The notes: generated by a model not told the origin, from the sequence alone. Numbered from the stretch's first letter, positions 16,672 to 24,782 are shown. The stretch: 26,132 bases of DNA from Kordiimonadaceae bacterium UBA4441 (GCA_002390425.1 DGPL01000045.1:1-26132), one strand, 5' to 3'. Numbers and translations: made by a program.

Positions 16672-17310
16672 ATGAAAGACAAGAAAACAATTTTTGAAGT
16701 CGATAAAAACAATGAAGATAAGAAGCAGTTATTCATTGATGCGGCAATCTGCTCATTAGCCAACCATGGTTACAAAGGAACAACGGTTAGACAAATTGCA
16801 AAATATGCAGGTGTTACACCAGGACTTCTGACGCATTATTATCAAGGGAAAGAAGTATTAATCGCTGAAAGCTATAAATATCTAGCGACCCAATTTCTCG
16901 ATGATTTCCAAAATAAAATCAATGAGGGTATGGATAACCCCATATCTGCCCTAAGAGGGTTTTTTCAAAATATCTTTGCGCCAGAAAATTTAGGTAAGAG
17001 ATATTTAAGAGTATGGCTTGCTTTTTGGACATTAACATTAACTGAAGAGTCTTTAAGAAACACACATAGTGATATCTACAAGGAATATACTAAGTCATTA
17101 GAAAATATCCTACGAAGCGCATATATACATAATGAACAAGACCCAAGCAAAAAAAATCTTCGCTCACTGGCTGTCGGAATACTCGCCATGCTTGATGGCT
17201 TATGGCTTGAGTGCTGCTTGGATCCGGATGCACTTTCGAAAAATGATAACCTTGCGATTATTTATGAATTCGTCGAAAGCACAACCGGATTAAAAATTAA
17301 AACTAACTAA
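16672..17310 (+). CDS. TetR family regulator, BetI-like (first copy)
   Basis: The protein has 212 residues. The N-terminal DNA-binding domain covers about 16-62, with TTVRQIAKYAGVTPGLLTHYY as helix-turn-helix. The C-terminal domain has the BetI-type features RVWLAFWTLT and AMLDGLWLECCLD. BetI proteins repress choline and betaine genes and respond to choline, but this is similarity of type only. It lies between the YeeE/YedE genes and the three-gene oxidoreductase operon, and its stop is one base from the stop of the convergent GcvT-like gene. Likely targets are its own gene and the Rieske gene, because both have TTGTACAA-type dyads upstream. Confidence 0.88.
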   Translation: MKDKKTIFEVDKNNEDKKQLFIDAAICSLANHGYKGTTVRQIAKYAGVTPGLLTHYYQGKEVLIAESYKYLATQFLDDFQNKINEGMDNPISALRGFFQNIFAPENLGKRYLRVWLAFWTLTLTEESLRNTHSDIYKEYTKSLENILRSAYIHNEQDPSKKNLRSLAVGILAMLDGLWLECCLDPDALSKNDNLAIIYEFVESTTGLKIKTN

Positions 17311-17311
17311 C

Positions 17312-18538
17312 TTAAAAGTCTGCTGGTGGTGTGAGCGTTTTACGTGGTGGGTTCCAAGCTGGACCAGCCATTACTGTGCATTTTGCCCAGCGCCTATTCC
17401 ATTTTAATTCCTTTTGATAATATATTTCTGCCCACACAACATCACCAACTTCACCGTGCGGCATATCTACAAAGCCCAAGCCTACGTTTGTTTTTGCTGA
17501 TGGCGCCCATGCGGCACTGCTGACATAGCCGATATTTTTACCATCTTCATTATCAAATAAATAAGCATTATGGGCTGGTTTATTCCCTTCAACATCAAGT
17601 CTCACAAAACGATACCGTGAACCGTTTTCTTTTTCCTTTTTAAGAGCACGACGGCCATTAAACACAACACCTTTATCAAGCTTAACTAGCCAATCAAGAC
17701 CGAGTTCATAAGGAGATTTCGCATGCCCAGGACGGACGGTCTCATTAGCAGGTGAGAAATCAACATTAGCTGCAATTAGTCCCGCTTCAATACGCGCGAT
17801 CTCTAATGCATCGCCGCCAATAGGTCGGATGGCGTAATCTTTACCCGCTGCATAAATCGCATCCCATAATGGCTCTGCTTGATCATTCTTTGTCCAAATT
17901 TCATATCCAAGATCACCTGTATAACCGGTACGTGAAATCATAATTTCACCGCCTGGGAAATCAAAATAGCGAACATCAAACATTTTCATGGTTTCAACAT
18001 CTTTAAAACCCATATTTTTAAGTATCGCACAAGTACATGGTCCTTGAAATGAGATAGCAGCAACTTCATCCGTTACTTCGCTATATTCGATATCCATTCC
18101 GATCGCATTGCGGCGAAGGATTTCCATTTGACGCTCTTGCGCACAAAGAAGATATTCATCTTCAGCGACACGGAAAACTGTGCCATCATCACAGACCATA
18201 CCCTCATCATCGCACCAAACCGTATAGGCAACTCGCCCAACGCGAATTTTTGTCATATCACGTGGTAAAAGTCGGTTCATAAAATCTAAGGCCTCTGGCC
18301 CCTTAATGCGATATTTTGACATTGGTGTGATGTCAAAAATACTTGCCGAATTTCGAATAGCAAAATATTCAATGGTCGGATCTTCGAGCATATCCGGCGT
18401 TGTATATTCTGCCCACCGGTGCCACTTGTTGACGTAATCATATTCTTTAATCTTATTATAGAACGGCGAATATTTTACGGCACTTTTCCAGTGCATCGGA
18501 TCGTGTTCAGAACGATTTTCATTTGTTTCAGAAAACAT
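17312..18538 (-). CDS. GcvT/DmdA-like folate-dependent aminomethyltransferase
   Basis: This 408-residue protein of the GcvT fold (T-protein, dimethylglycine and DMSP demethylase family) transfers one-carbon or methyl groups to tetrahydrofolate. Visible marks are IFDITPMSKYRIKGP at 67-81, a CDDEGMVCDDG segment at 109-119 where GcvT has the catalytic Asp, RTGYTGDLGYEI at 203-214 (close to the GcvT hallmark), RIEAGL at 249-254 and the C-terminal SPYELGLDWLVKLDKG. It is longer than GcvT (about 364), and the roughly 50-residue N-terminal extension is rich in aromatic residues. I start at ATG 18538, which overlaps the upstream stop as TAATG with AGGAGA 7 bases before it. Longer frames would lie inside the neighbour. 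It is the last gene of the FAD oxidoreductase operon. The methyl donor is unknown. Confidence 0.85.
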   Translation of the reverse strand: MFSETNENRSEHDPMHWKSAVKYSPFYNKIKEYDYVNKWHRWAEYTTPDMLEDPTIEYFAIRNSASIFDITPMSKYRIKGPEALDFMNRLLPRDMTKIRVGRVAYTVWCDDEGMVCDDGTVFRVAEDEYLLCAQERQMEILRRNAIGMDIEYSEVTDEVAAISFQGPCTCAILKNMGFKDVETMKMFDVRYFDFPGGEIMISRTGYTGDLGYEIWTKNDQAEPLWDAIYAAGKDYAIRPIGGDALEIARIEAGLIAANVDFSPANETVRPGHAKSPYELGLDWLVKLDKGVVFNGRRALKKEKENGSRYRFVRLDVEGNKPAHNAYLFDNEDGKNIGYVSSAAWAPSAKTNVGLGFVDMPHGEVGDVVWAEIYYQKELKWNRRWAKCTVMAGPAWNPPRKTLTPPADF

Positions 18539-20106
18539 TATTCGTCTCCTTTTAGTATTGCTTGTGCCGCATTTCGGCCAGCGGCACCCATTACGCCACC
18601 ACCCGGATGTGCGGACGCCCCACATAAATACATACCGTCAAGCGGAAGGGCATAACGGGATGCTTCTGGAACAGGGCGCAACATTAACATTTGGTCCAAT
18701 GTTAATTCACCGTGATGCCAATTCCCACCTACGAGACCGAAGCGTTCTTCAAGATCAAGTGGCGTCAAAATTTCTGCATGCTCAACCACATCACGAATAT
18801 TTGGCGCATATTCAGCAATACGATCAATGCATTTATTTAGGAAATCAGCCTTTGCCTTTGCTGTCCAACCACCCTTTAAATCATAAGGTGCAAATTGTAC
18901 GGTCGCATTAAGAATGTGACCTTCATCCGTCAAACTGCTATCCACAAGCGATGGAATTGAAATTTCCATGATCGGTTTTTCCGAATATTCCTTGTATTTA
19001 ATATGATTAAATGAATGCTCAACCTCTTTTTGATTAGGTGCTATCACCAAGCGACTTTTCAAATCATCTGATGTTAGGCCTTTAAATTCAGGAAGTTTTT
19101 TTAAAACGATATGAAGTTTTGCAGCGCCGCCACGTGATCGAACGTCAGTGGTACGTTTTACAAAATCAGCTTCGAAATATTTTGTTCCGACAATATCAAG
19201 AACGGTGGTTCTGATGTGTGCATTTGATATAATGCAATCCGATTTAATCTCTTCACCATTTTCAAGAACTACACCAGATACAGCGCAATTCTCAACATTA
19301 ACGCTTTTAACTTTTGCAGCTGTTCTTATTTCTGCACCATTCGCCTTAGCAGCCTTAGCCATGGCAGATGTTACAGTACCCATGCCACCTTCGGGAATGG
19401 CTAATGCACCACGATCACCGGATGCATAACGATAAAGGAAAGTAAAAAAGTTACCCGCCGAATATGGCCCCGTATGGGTCCCGAGTACGGCATCAAAAGA
19501 CATGGCCCCTTTAAGAGGTTCATGATCAAATTCGTCATCAAGCACATCACGTATATTCATTCCGATCATACGCAAAAATTCTGACATCTTCTCAGCACCA
19601 AGTCCAAATCGCAACTTCCACCCTAGTTTCAAAGCTGTCATTTTATCACTAAAATCCATATTGAATATATCAAGTGGTGGCTCATCCATTAAAAAGCCGA
19701 GCGTGTTAGCATATTCATGAATTAACGACATAAATTTCGTATAATTTGCCGTATCTTCTTCGGATATATTGCTACTTTGAACAGTATTTCCATTGAAACG
19801 CAGATGATCACCATCAACATTTAATGCAATGGTTGGCACATCTGTTGCAGCCAATTTTAATCCATGTGAAGTAAGATTAAGTTCACTGGACACCTTGCCA
19901 TTTAATTGATTTAAGTAGTGCGCGCAAATCGATGTTTTCTTGCCATCAACAAGTTCTCCTGTTACCGCAGCGCCTCCGACTTGTTCATTCGCTTCAAGGA
20001 CTACAACATTTTTACCGGCCTTTGCAAGGTATGCTGCACATACCAGGCCATTATGTCCTGCACCGATAATGACGGCATCATATTTTTTCATTGAATTATT
20101 AGTCAT
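18538..20106 (-). CDS. FAD-dependent oxidoreductase of the COG1233 type, copy 2
   Basis: This 522-residue protein has an N-terminal Rossmann FAD site (VIIGAGHNGLVCAAYLAKAG, about 12-31), an acidic VLEANEQVGGA, and a C-terminal FAD-closing motif GMYLCGASAHPGGGVMG (491-507). It belongs to the phytoene dehydrogenase-like family, many members of which act on substrates other than carotenoids. It is a paralogue of the upstream gene, with which it shares the ends of both FAD motifs. It starts at ATG 20106, which has GGAGGA 8 bases upstream and overlaps the previous stop by 8 bases. The nearby GcvT-like protein suggests it oxidises an amine or methylated intermediate, but the substrate is not known. 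Confidence 0.85.
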   Translation of the reverse strand: MTNNSMKKYDAVIIGAGHNGLVCAAYLAKAGKNVVVLEANEQVGGAAVTGELVDGKKTSICAHYLNQLNGKVSSELNLTSHGLKLAATDVPTIALNVDGDHLRFNGNTVQSSNISEEDTANYTKFMSLIHEYANTLGFLMDEPPLDIFNMDFSDKMTALKLGWKLRFGLGAEKMSEFLRMIGMNIRDVLDDEFDHEPLKGAMSFDAVLGTHTGPYSAGNFFTFLYRYASGDRGALAIPEGGMGTVTSAMAKAAKANGAEIRTAAKVKSVNVENCAVSGVVLENGEEIKSDCIISNAHIRTTVLDIVGTKYFEADFVKRTTDVRSRGGAAKLHIVLKKLPEFKGLTSDDLKSRLVIAPNQKEVEHSFNHIKYKEYSEKPIMEISIPSLVDSSLTDEGHILNATVQFAPYDLKGGWTAKAKADFLNKCIDRIAEYAPNIRDVVEHAEILTPLDLEERFGLVGGNWHHGELTLDQMLMLRPVPEASRYALPLDGMYLCGASAHPGGGVMGAAGRNAAQAILKGDE

Positions 20107-21715
20107 CGCCTTCGTCCTCCGGTACGGTGGTACTTATGTTCATATCGATCAAAATTTCGCGCGCTGAGTTGGCCCCTGGCGCCCCCATAACCCCACCGCC
20201 CGGGTGTGTCGTCGAACCACTAAGATATAAACCGTTCACAGGGCCACGATATTGTGCACATCCATGGAAAGGTCTATTAAACATCAGTTGATTTAAGGAT
20301 AATTCACCTTGGAAAATATTACCTTCCGTAAGGCCAATTTCATTATCAATGACTTGTCCAGATCTGATTTCCACGTGTTCAATTAAGTCTTTAAAATTAG
20401 GACTATATTTAGCAATATTATCAATAACATTATCACCAAATTGTTTAAGCAGTACCGGCGTCCAATCTTTACCCTCTACCCGTGACGGGCAATATTGTAC
20501 AAAACAAGTCATGAAATGCTTGCCAGGTGGCGCCATTGTCGGATCGGTTAATGTCGGTATAAGAAGATCAAGATAAGGATGCGTTGACCATTTTCCATCT
20601 TTCCATTCATCATACCCGCGTTCATACGCTTCCATATTATCAACAATATGGAAATCACCTTTAATAAGCTCGCTCCCTTTTGGAAGCGCTGTGAATTCAG
20701 GGACACCGTTAAGGGCAATATTAAGTTTGCCGGAAGAACCACGACTTTTATATCTCTTAGCGGCTTTAACAACTTTCTCGCCAGCATCCTTAGGGTCCAT
20801 CATTCCAAGGAATGTTTTTCTGGCATCAAGATTAGAGACAACACGGTCGGCATTAATTTCTTCACCATTTTCCAGACGCACACCGGTTACTTTGCCGTTT
20901 TTGACCATAATCTGATCGACGCCAGCATTTGTTCTTATTTCACCACCGTGCTCTTTAACGGCGCCGGCTAGCGCTCCTGATACAGCCCCCATTCCGCCCC
21001 GCGGGAAGCCCCAAGCACCAACGGCACCATCCACATCACCCATATAATGATGCAAAAGCACATATGCCGTACCAGGTGACATTGCACCAAGATTTGTTCC
21101 AACGACGGCCGAACCTGCCTTATGGGCTTTAATCAAATCAGAATGGAAAAATTCATCGAGAAACTCGCCAACACTGACAGTAAAAAATTTCATGAAATCA
21201 TGAAGATCGCGTGGGCCAAGATCAAAGAATTTTTTACCTAACCAACGTAACTCATCCAAATCACGGAATTTAAAACTTGTTGGATCAGGTGGTGTTCTAA
21301 GTAACATTGGTCTAATGAAGCGGCACCATTTTGCCATCTGATGATAATAACGATCATAAGCATCCACATCGACGGGGCTATGACGTCTAATTTCACGGCG
21401 CATAACTTCATGATCACTATAACTGCCTAAATAATCACCACAATCCGTTAAGGTAAACCCGCCATTATATGTCACCACCTGAAGTCCATGTTTTGCAAGA
21501 TTAAGGTGACGATATATTTCTGGTCTAAATAGGCTGGCAAGATAAGAACAGTTCGAGTATTTCCAATCTCCATGAAGATTGCGGCTTACTGTCGCACCAC
21601 CAATATAATCATTCTTCTCCACAACAAGCACATCAAGTCCTGCCTTGGCTAAAAATGCCGCATTGGTCAGGCCGTTATGACCGGCACCAACAACAATTAC
21701 ATCATATTTTTTCAT
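20099..21715 (-). CDS. FAD-dependent oxidoreductase of the COG1233 type, copy 1
   Basis: The product has 538 residues. The FAD motif VVGAGHNGLTNAAFLAKAG starts near residue 8, with VVEKNDYIGGATVSR following. The FAD-closing motif GLYLSGSTTHPGGGVMGAPG lies at 495-514, and there is an acidic tail (EDEGDD). I start at ATG 21715, the MKKYD start, because AAAGGGA lies upstream at good distance. An in-frame ATG 13 codons earlier has no such site. It is the first gene of the operon, preceded by a divergent promoter region with two dyads. The two tandem copies differ enough to be distinct subunits or enzymes. It is likely cytoplasmic. It could oxidise or desaturate the substrate, but the reaction is unknown. 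Confidence 0.85.
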   Translation of the reverse strand: MKKYDVIVVGAGHNGLTNAAFLAKAGLDVLVVEKNDYIGGATVSRNLHGDWKYSNCSYLASLFRPEIYRHLNLAKHGLQVVTYNGGFTLTDCGDYLGSYSDHEVMRREIRRHSPVDVDAYDRYYHQMAKWCRFIRPMLLRTPPDPTSFKFRDLDELRWLGKKFFDLGPRDLHDFMKFFTVSVGEFLDEFFHSDLIKAHKAGSAVVGTNLGAMSPGTAYVLLHHYMGDVDGAVGAWGFPRGGMGAVSGALAGAVKEHGGEIRTNAGVDQIMVKNGKVTGVRLENGEEINADRVVSNLDARKTFLGMMDPKDAGEKVVKAAKRYKSRGSSGKLNIALNGVPEFTALPKGSELIKGDFHIVDNMEAYERGYDEWKDGKWSTHPYLDLLIPTLTDPTMAPPGKHFMTCFVQYCPSRVEGKDWTPVLLKQFGDNVIDNIAKYSPNFKDLIEHVEIRSGQVIDNEIGLTEGNIFQGELSLNQLMFNRPFHGCAQYRGPVNGLYLSGSTTHPGGGVMGAPGANSAREILIDMNISTTVPEDEGDD

Positions 21716-21901
21716 TAGCTTTTTCCCTTTCAAGGCTGATTTCATGAGAATCACACCTCAATTACCACAGGAATATGCCAATAAAGACATAAAATGTCTA
21801 GTCAAAAATGAATGAATGATCATTCAGTAACTATCACTAATCTATTATATTGACTATATAAATTATATTGATATATTTTAATTAATCTTATTGGAAGATA
21901 T
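21716..21901. promoter_or_regulatory. Divergent regulatory region with two inverted repeats
   Basis: This 186-base region lies between the oxidoreductase operon and the second TetR gene. It contains the 14-base perfect palindrome TGAATGATCATTCA at 21813-21826 and the dyad AGACAT-AAA-ATGTCT at 21785-21799. On the minus strand, the TTGACT at 21805-21800 is a -35 candidate for the operon, and the second dyad lies where the spacer would be. No good -10 is visible. On the plus strand, TTGACT (21850-21855), 16 bases, then TATATT (21872-21877) make a fair promoter for TetR. The palindrome is a typical TetR-family site, probably bound by the neighbouring protein. Confidence 0.6.
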
Positions 21902-22540
21902 ATGACTGCACTACAAAAACCACAAACAACAAGACGCGCTGCAAAAGGCGTTCGTAAACGCCAGTTAATTGAAGCGGCTATCACGTCCATTGCCAAACGT
22001 GGCCTTGGTGACACGACCCTCGCGCATGTCTCACAGTCAGCTGGATTAAGCCAAGGCATTATCAACCTTCATTTCACCAATAAAGAAAACCTGCTTTATG
22101 AAACATTAAATTTCATTCGTGATGAATATGAAAAGAATTGGCAATCTGCCCTTGCAAAAGCACCTGATGATCCAGCTGGTAAAGTAGCGGCCTTATTAAA
22201 ATCTGATTATCAGAAAGAAGTAGCCGACTTAAAGAAGCTCGCCGTTTGGTTTGCCTTTTGGGGGGAAGCTAAATCCCGCCCAACCTATAAAAAAATATGT
22301 TTGGAACGCGTGGCTGATTATTCCATAATACTCGAAGAATTGTTATCCGCATTGGTTAAAGAAGGGCAATATCAAGACATCGATATTACATTACTTTCAG
22401 AAGGAATTGTCGCCATGGCAGATGGTCTATGGTTGAACCTGTTAATTTCATCAAAAAATTTCAAACGCAGTGATGCAGAAAAAGTAATGCTGCAATATTT
22501 GCGACAAATTTTCCCAAAACATAAATCGGCCTTTTCATAA
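21902..22540 (+). CDS. TetR family regulator, BetI-like (second copy)
   Basis: The protein has 212 residues. The N-terminal helix-turn-helix is seen in TLAHVSQSAGLSQGIINLHF (about 41-60). The BetI-like ligand domain has KLAVWFAFWGEA and AMADGLWLNLLI. It is divergent from the three-gene FAD/GcvT operon and upstream of the Rieske gene on the same strand, so it is the natural local regulator. The palindrome TGAATGATCATTCA lies 75 bases upstream of its start. An AT-rich stretch with GGAAG at 21892-21896 serves as ribosome site. The ligand is unknown. Because it differs clearly from the first copy, the two probably sense different signals or split control. Confidence 0.9.
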   Translation: MTALQKPQTTRRAAKGVRKRQLIEAAITSIAKRGLGDTTLAHVSQSAGLSQGIINLHFTNKENLLYETLNFIRDEYEKNWQSALAKAPDDPAGKVAALLKSDYQKEVADLKKLAVWFAFWGEAKSRPTYKKICLERVADYSIILEELLSALVKEGQYQDIDITLLSEGIVAMADGLWLNLLISSKNFKRSDAEKVMLQYLRQIFPKHKSAFS

Positions 22541-22575
22541 ATTTAACCACAATCTTTTTATCATCACTTACAAAT

Positions 22576-22632
22576 TTGCTTGCAATTTTTAGGGACAAAT
22601 ATATTTTATATATTGATTGTACGTTTGTACAA
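22576..22632 (+). promoter_or_regulatory. Promoter and operator candidate of the Rieske gene
   Basis: TTGCTT (22576-22581), an 18-base spacer and TATATT (22600-22605) form a fair sigma70-type promoter. Just downstream, an inverted repeat TTGTAC-GTTT-GTACAA lies at 22617-22632, at the expected transcription start, which is a typical place for a repressor. It is near the start codon but upstream of ATG 22653. Its half site matches the palindrome upstream of the first TetR gene. Confidence 0.5.
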
Positions 22633-22652
22633 AATGTTCAGGAATTAAGATA

Positions 22653-23852
22653 ATGACGAAATTTAAAACTATTGATCAACTATTATCCGATTATAAAATA
22701 GGTTACTCCTTAGAGCAGGAATTTTATAAAAATCCTGATATCTACCAAAAAGAAATCAATAACATTTTCATGAAGCATTGGATGTTGGCTGGTCATACCT
22801 CTCAAATTCCAGATACTGGTAATTATTTTCTCGTCGAATTTGATACAGAAAGCATTATTGTCGTTCGCACTCAAGATGGAACAATTAAAGCGCATATGAA
22901 TGTTTGTCGTCATCGCGGCTCGCACATCTGCCTTGAAAAACAAGGCACAATAAAAGCACTTGCTTGCCCATACCACGCTTGGACATATGATCTAGATGGA
23001 GAATTAAAAGCCGCTAGAAACATGTCTGATGATTTTGAATTTCAAGATAACAATCTACATCCGGTAACTGTTGAACTTGTCGGCGGTTTAATATTCATCA
23101 GTCTTGCTGAAAATCCACCGTCCTTAAATGGTATGCGCGAGGATTTGAAAGACGTCTTCGATGTGTTTGGATTCGATAACATGAAACTTGCCGAGCATCG
23201 ACATTATCCAATTCAAGCAAATTGGAAACTTGTCGTTGAAAACTATCAAGAATGTTATCACTGCGCACCATCCCACAAGGATTTTGCAAAAATTCATGCA
23301 ATGGCGCAGTCGCCTGAAAAATTTGATGCACAGAAAGAAGCTTTTATTAAAAAATCTGATGGATATGTCAGAACCAAAGCATCATCATATTATTTTGATA
23401 TGGCGAAGCCGGGTGAGGAAGGATATCAATATGATCGAAACCCACTCTTAAAGGGAAGAATATCAGGAAGTAAAAATGCCGTTCCAGTAGCACCGCTGCT
23501 TGGAAAATTAAAAGAATATGAGGAAGCTGCATCAGAATTCATGCTCGGCCCTGTAACATTCTTTTTGATTTATGATGATCATATGATTGCTTACCGTTTT
23601 CTTCCAGATACTCAAGAAACCAGCCACTGTGATTTATATTGGTTTGTGCGAGAGGATGCCTTAGAGGGAAAAGATTATAATCTTGATGATTTAACTTGGC
23701 TTTGGCATGTGACAATTTTGGATGATGAAGAAATTATCATTAACAATCAAAAGGGCGTTAATTCAAGATACTATGGTCCCGGGAAATTATCCGAATGGGA
23801 ACATTTCCCTCAACATTTTCTGAATTTTTATCTTAATTCTATAAAAAAATAA
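22653..23852 (+). CDS. Rieske non-heme iron oxygenase, quaternary-amine type
   Basis: This 399-residue alpha subunit resembles glycine betaine (GbcA) and carnitine (CntA) oxygenases. The Rieske 2Fe-2S site is C85-x-H87 and C105-x-x-H108, with 17 residues between the pairs. Mononuclear iron ligands are H203 and H208 in CYHCAPSH, with D358 as the likely third. E200 stands where aromatic-ring oxygenases have the bridging Asp, as in carnitine oxygenase. This points to C-N cleavage or hydroxylation of an N-methylated compound, using O2 and electrons from a separate reductase that is not visible here. I start at ATG 22653, with AGGAA about 10 bases upstream. A longer frame would include the operator. 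The gene's stop is one base from that of the convergent Hpt-like gene. Confidence 0.88.
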   Translation: MTKFKTIDQLLSDYKIGYSLEQEFYKNPDIYQKEINNIFMKHWMLAGHTSQIPDTGNYFLVEFDTESIIVVRTQDGTIKAHMNVCRHRGSHICLEKQGTIKALACPYHAWTYDLDGELKAARNMSDDFEFQDNNLHPVTVELVGGLIFISLAENPPSLNGMREDLKDVFDVFGFDNMKLAEHRHYPIQANWKLVVENYQECYHCAPSHKDFAKIHAMAQSPEKFDAQKEAFIKKSDGYVRTKASSYYFDMAKPGEEGYQYDRNPLLKGRISGSKNAVPVAPLLGKLKEYEEAASEFMLGPVTFFLIYDDHMIAYRFLPDTQETSHCDLYWFVREDALEGKDYNLDDLTWLWHVTILDDEEIIINNQKGVNSRYYGPGKLSEWEHFPQHFLNFYLNSIKK

Positions 23853-23853
23853 T

Positions 23854-24255
23854 TTATATATCCGAAATGACATGACTCATCATTGGGTATAATTCACGAA
23901 ACAGATCTTCGTCCCTTTGGTCGTTTGGGGTTTCAGGGTCACTTGCCATTAATTTTAAAGCGCCCAAGACTTTCATCACATCTTCGGCTTTTGGCTTATT
24001 GTCATAATCACCGGAAAATATTTTACGCAGCCATTTACTAAGGCGGGTTACACGAGGCCATCCAAATGTCGACGCTTCCGTTTCTAAATTATAAGCAATG
24101 GCAACGACTTTTTTAAGATCATTCTGATGCAGTGCTTTTTCCAGATCACGAACACGTTCATTCAAACTTTCAGTGAATTCGATGGCAACTTCGTTAATCG
24201 CTTGATTGGCGCGCGCCAACATTTCAGTTTTATTCATTTTTTGATTATCATCCAT
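23854..24255 (-). CDS. Hpt-like helical protein lacking the phospho-acceptor His
   Basis: The product has 133 residues, mostly helical. The segment at about 54-70 (AYNLETEASTFGWPRVT) matches the layout of alphaproteobacterial histidine phosphotransfer domains, in which A-H-D-x-K-G-Q-x-G-T-F-G-Y-P is usual. Here the His is replaced by Tyr (Y55), and the Lys-Gly by Glu-Thr, so it should not carry phosphate. It starts 14 bases after the stop of the CheY-like gene on the same strand, so the two form an operon. It may bind the regulator's receiver domain or another partner. The homology is by eye and weaker than for the neighbouring genes. Confidence 0.6.
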   Translation of the reverse strand: MDDNQKMNKTEMLARANQAINEVAIEFTESLNERVRDLEKALHQNDLKKVVAIAYNLETEASTFGWPRVTRLSKWLRKIFSGDYDNKPKAEDVMKVLGALKLMASDPETPNDQRDEDLFRELYPMMSHVISDI

Positions 24256-24269
24256 GACTGATTTCTTGC

Positions 24270-24782
24270 CTAATCTGAATTACTTGTAGCCGAATGTCGA
24301 CGCTCGTTTTCACCATCCCATTCAGGATTATTTTGCTGTCTTCGTCTTCTATTGGGGCCGATATATTCATCAACATTAATGAATTCTCGTTTATTAAAAA
24401 GCGCATTATGCATTTTTTGGTGAATTTGGTCAGGTGAAAACGGTTTACCAATAATTTCTGTAATACCCGTATCACGAGCCATTATAATTGTGTCAATATC
24501 AGTAACACCCGTATTAAGAATAACCGGAATATCTGAAGGATTTTTATCCGCATTAGATGCTCTAACAGTTTTCAAGAAATTCAAACCGCTTCGGTTTTCC
24601 ATCATGAAATCAATAAAAATGACATCTAGTTCGCTATTATAATATTTCTTCTCAGCCTCCTCGAGGGTATCACATATAGTGATTTTCCTAACACCGAAGG
24701 CTTCTAATATCGAGTATAATGTTTTTGCGATAAAATTATTATTATCAACAATCAGTACTCTTAATCCTATAAAATCATTCAT
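24270..24782 (-). CDS. CheY-like response regulator with a C-terminal basic tail
   Basis: The protein has 170 residues. A receiver domain (about 8-128) has the acidic residue D13, phospho-acceptor D58 in FIDFMM, T91 and K113 in GKPFSPDQI, all in their usual places, so it should be phosphorylated. No DNA-binding domain follows. The tail holds EYIGPNRRRR (139-148), similar to the YFGPDRRR tail common to single-domain regulators of alphaproteobacteria. I start at ATG 24782, with an AGGA about 10 bases upstream; the alternative TTG at 24788 is poor. It heads an operon with the Hpt-like gene and is divergent from the amine-oxidoreductase gene. No sensor kinase is present, so its input is unknown. 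Confidence 0.85.
   Translation of the reverse strand: MNDFIGLRVLIVDNNNFIAKTLYSILEAFGVRKITICDTLEEAEKKYYNSELDVIFIDFMMENRSGLNFLKTVRASNADKNPSDIPVILNTGVTDIDTIIMARDTGITEIIGKPFSPDQIHQKMHNALFNKREFINVDEYIGPNRRRRQQNNPEWDGENERRHSATSNSD

Noticed and set aside
17312..18538. Assignment as DMSP demethylase DmdA or vanillate demethylase LigM
   Set aside because: The length and the N-terminal region do not match either closely enough by eye, and no gene of those pathways is beside it.
17312..20106. Carotenoid (phytoene) desaturase operon
   Set aside because: The FAD family covers many substrates, no other carotenoid gene is present, and the GcvT-like partner does not fit.
20495..20502. TTGTACAA as an operator
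   Set aside because: It lies deep inside a coding gene. The copy at 25769-25776 is also coding. Both show that the 8-mer can occur by chance.
22617..22652. Longer N-terminus of the Rieske protein starting near 22617
   Set aside because: It has no ribosome site, would translate the operator dyad, and does not resemble the start of related oxygenases.
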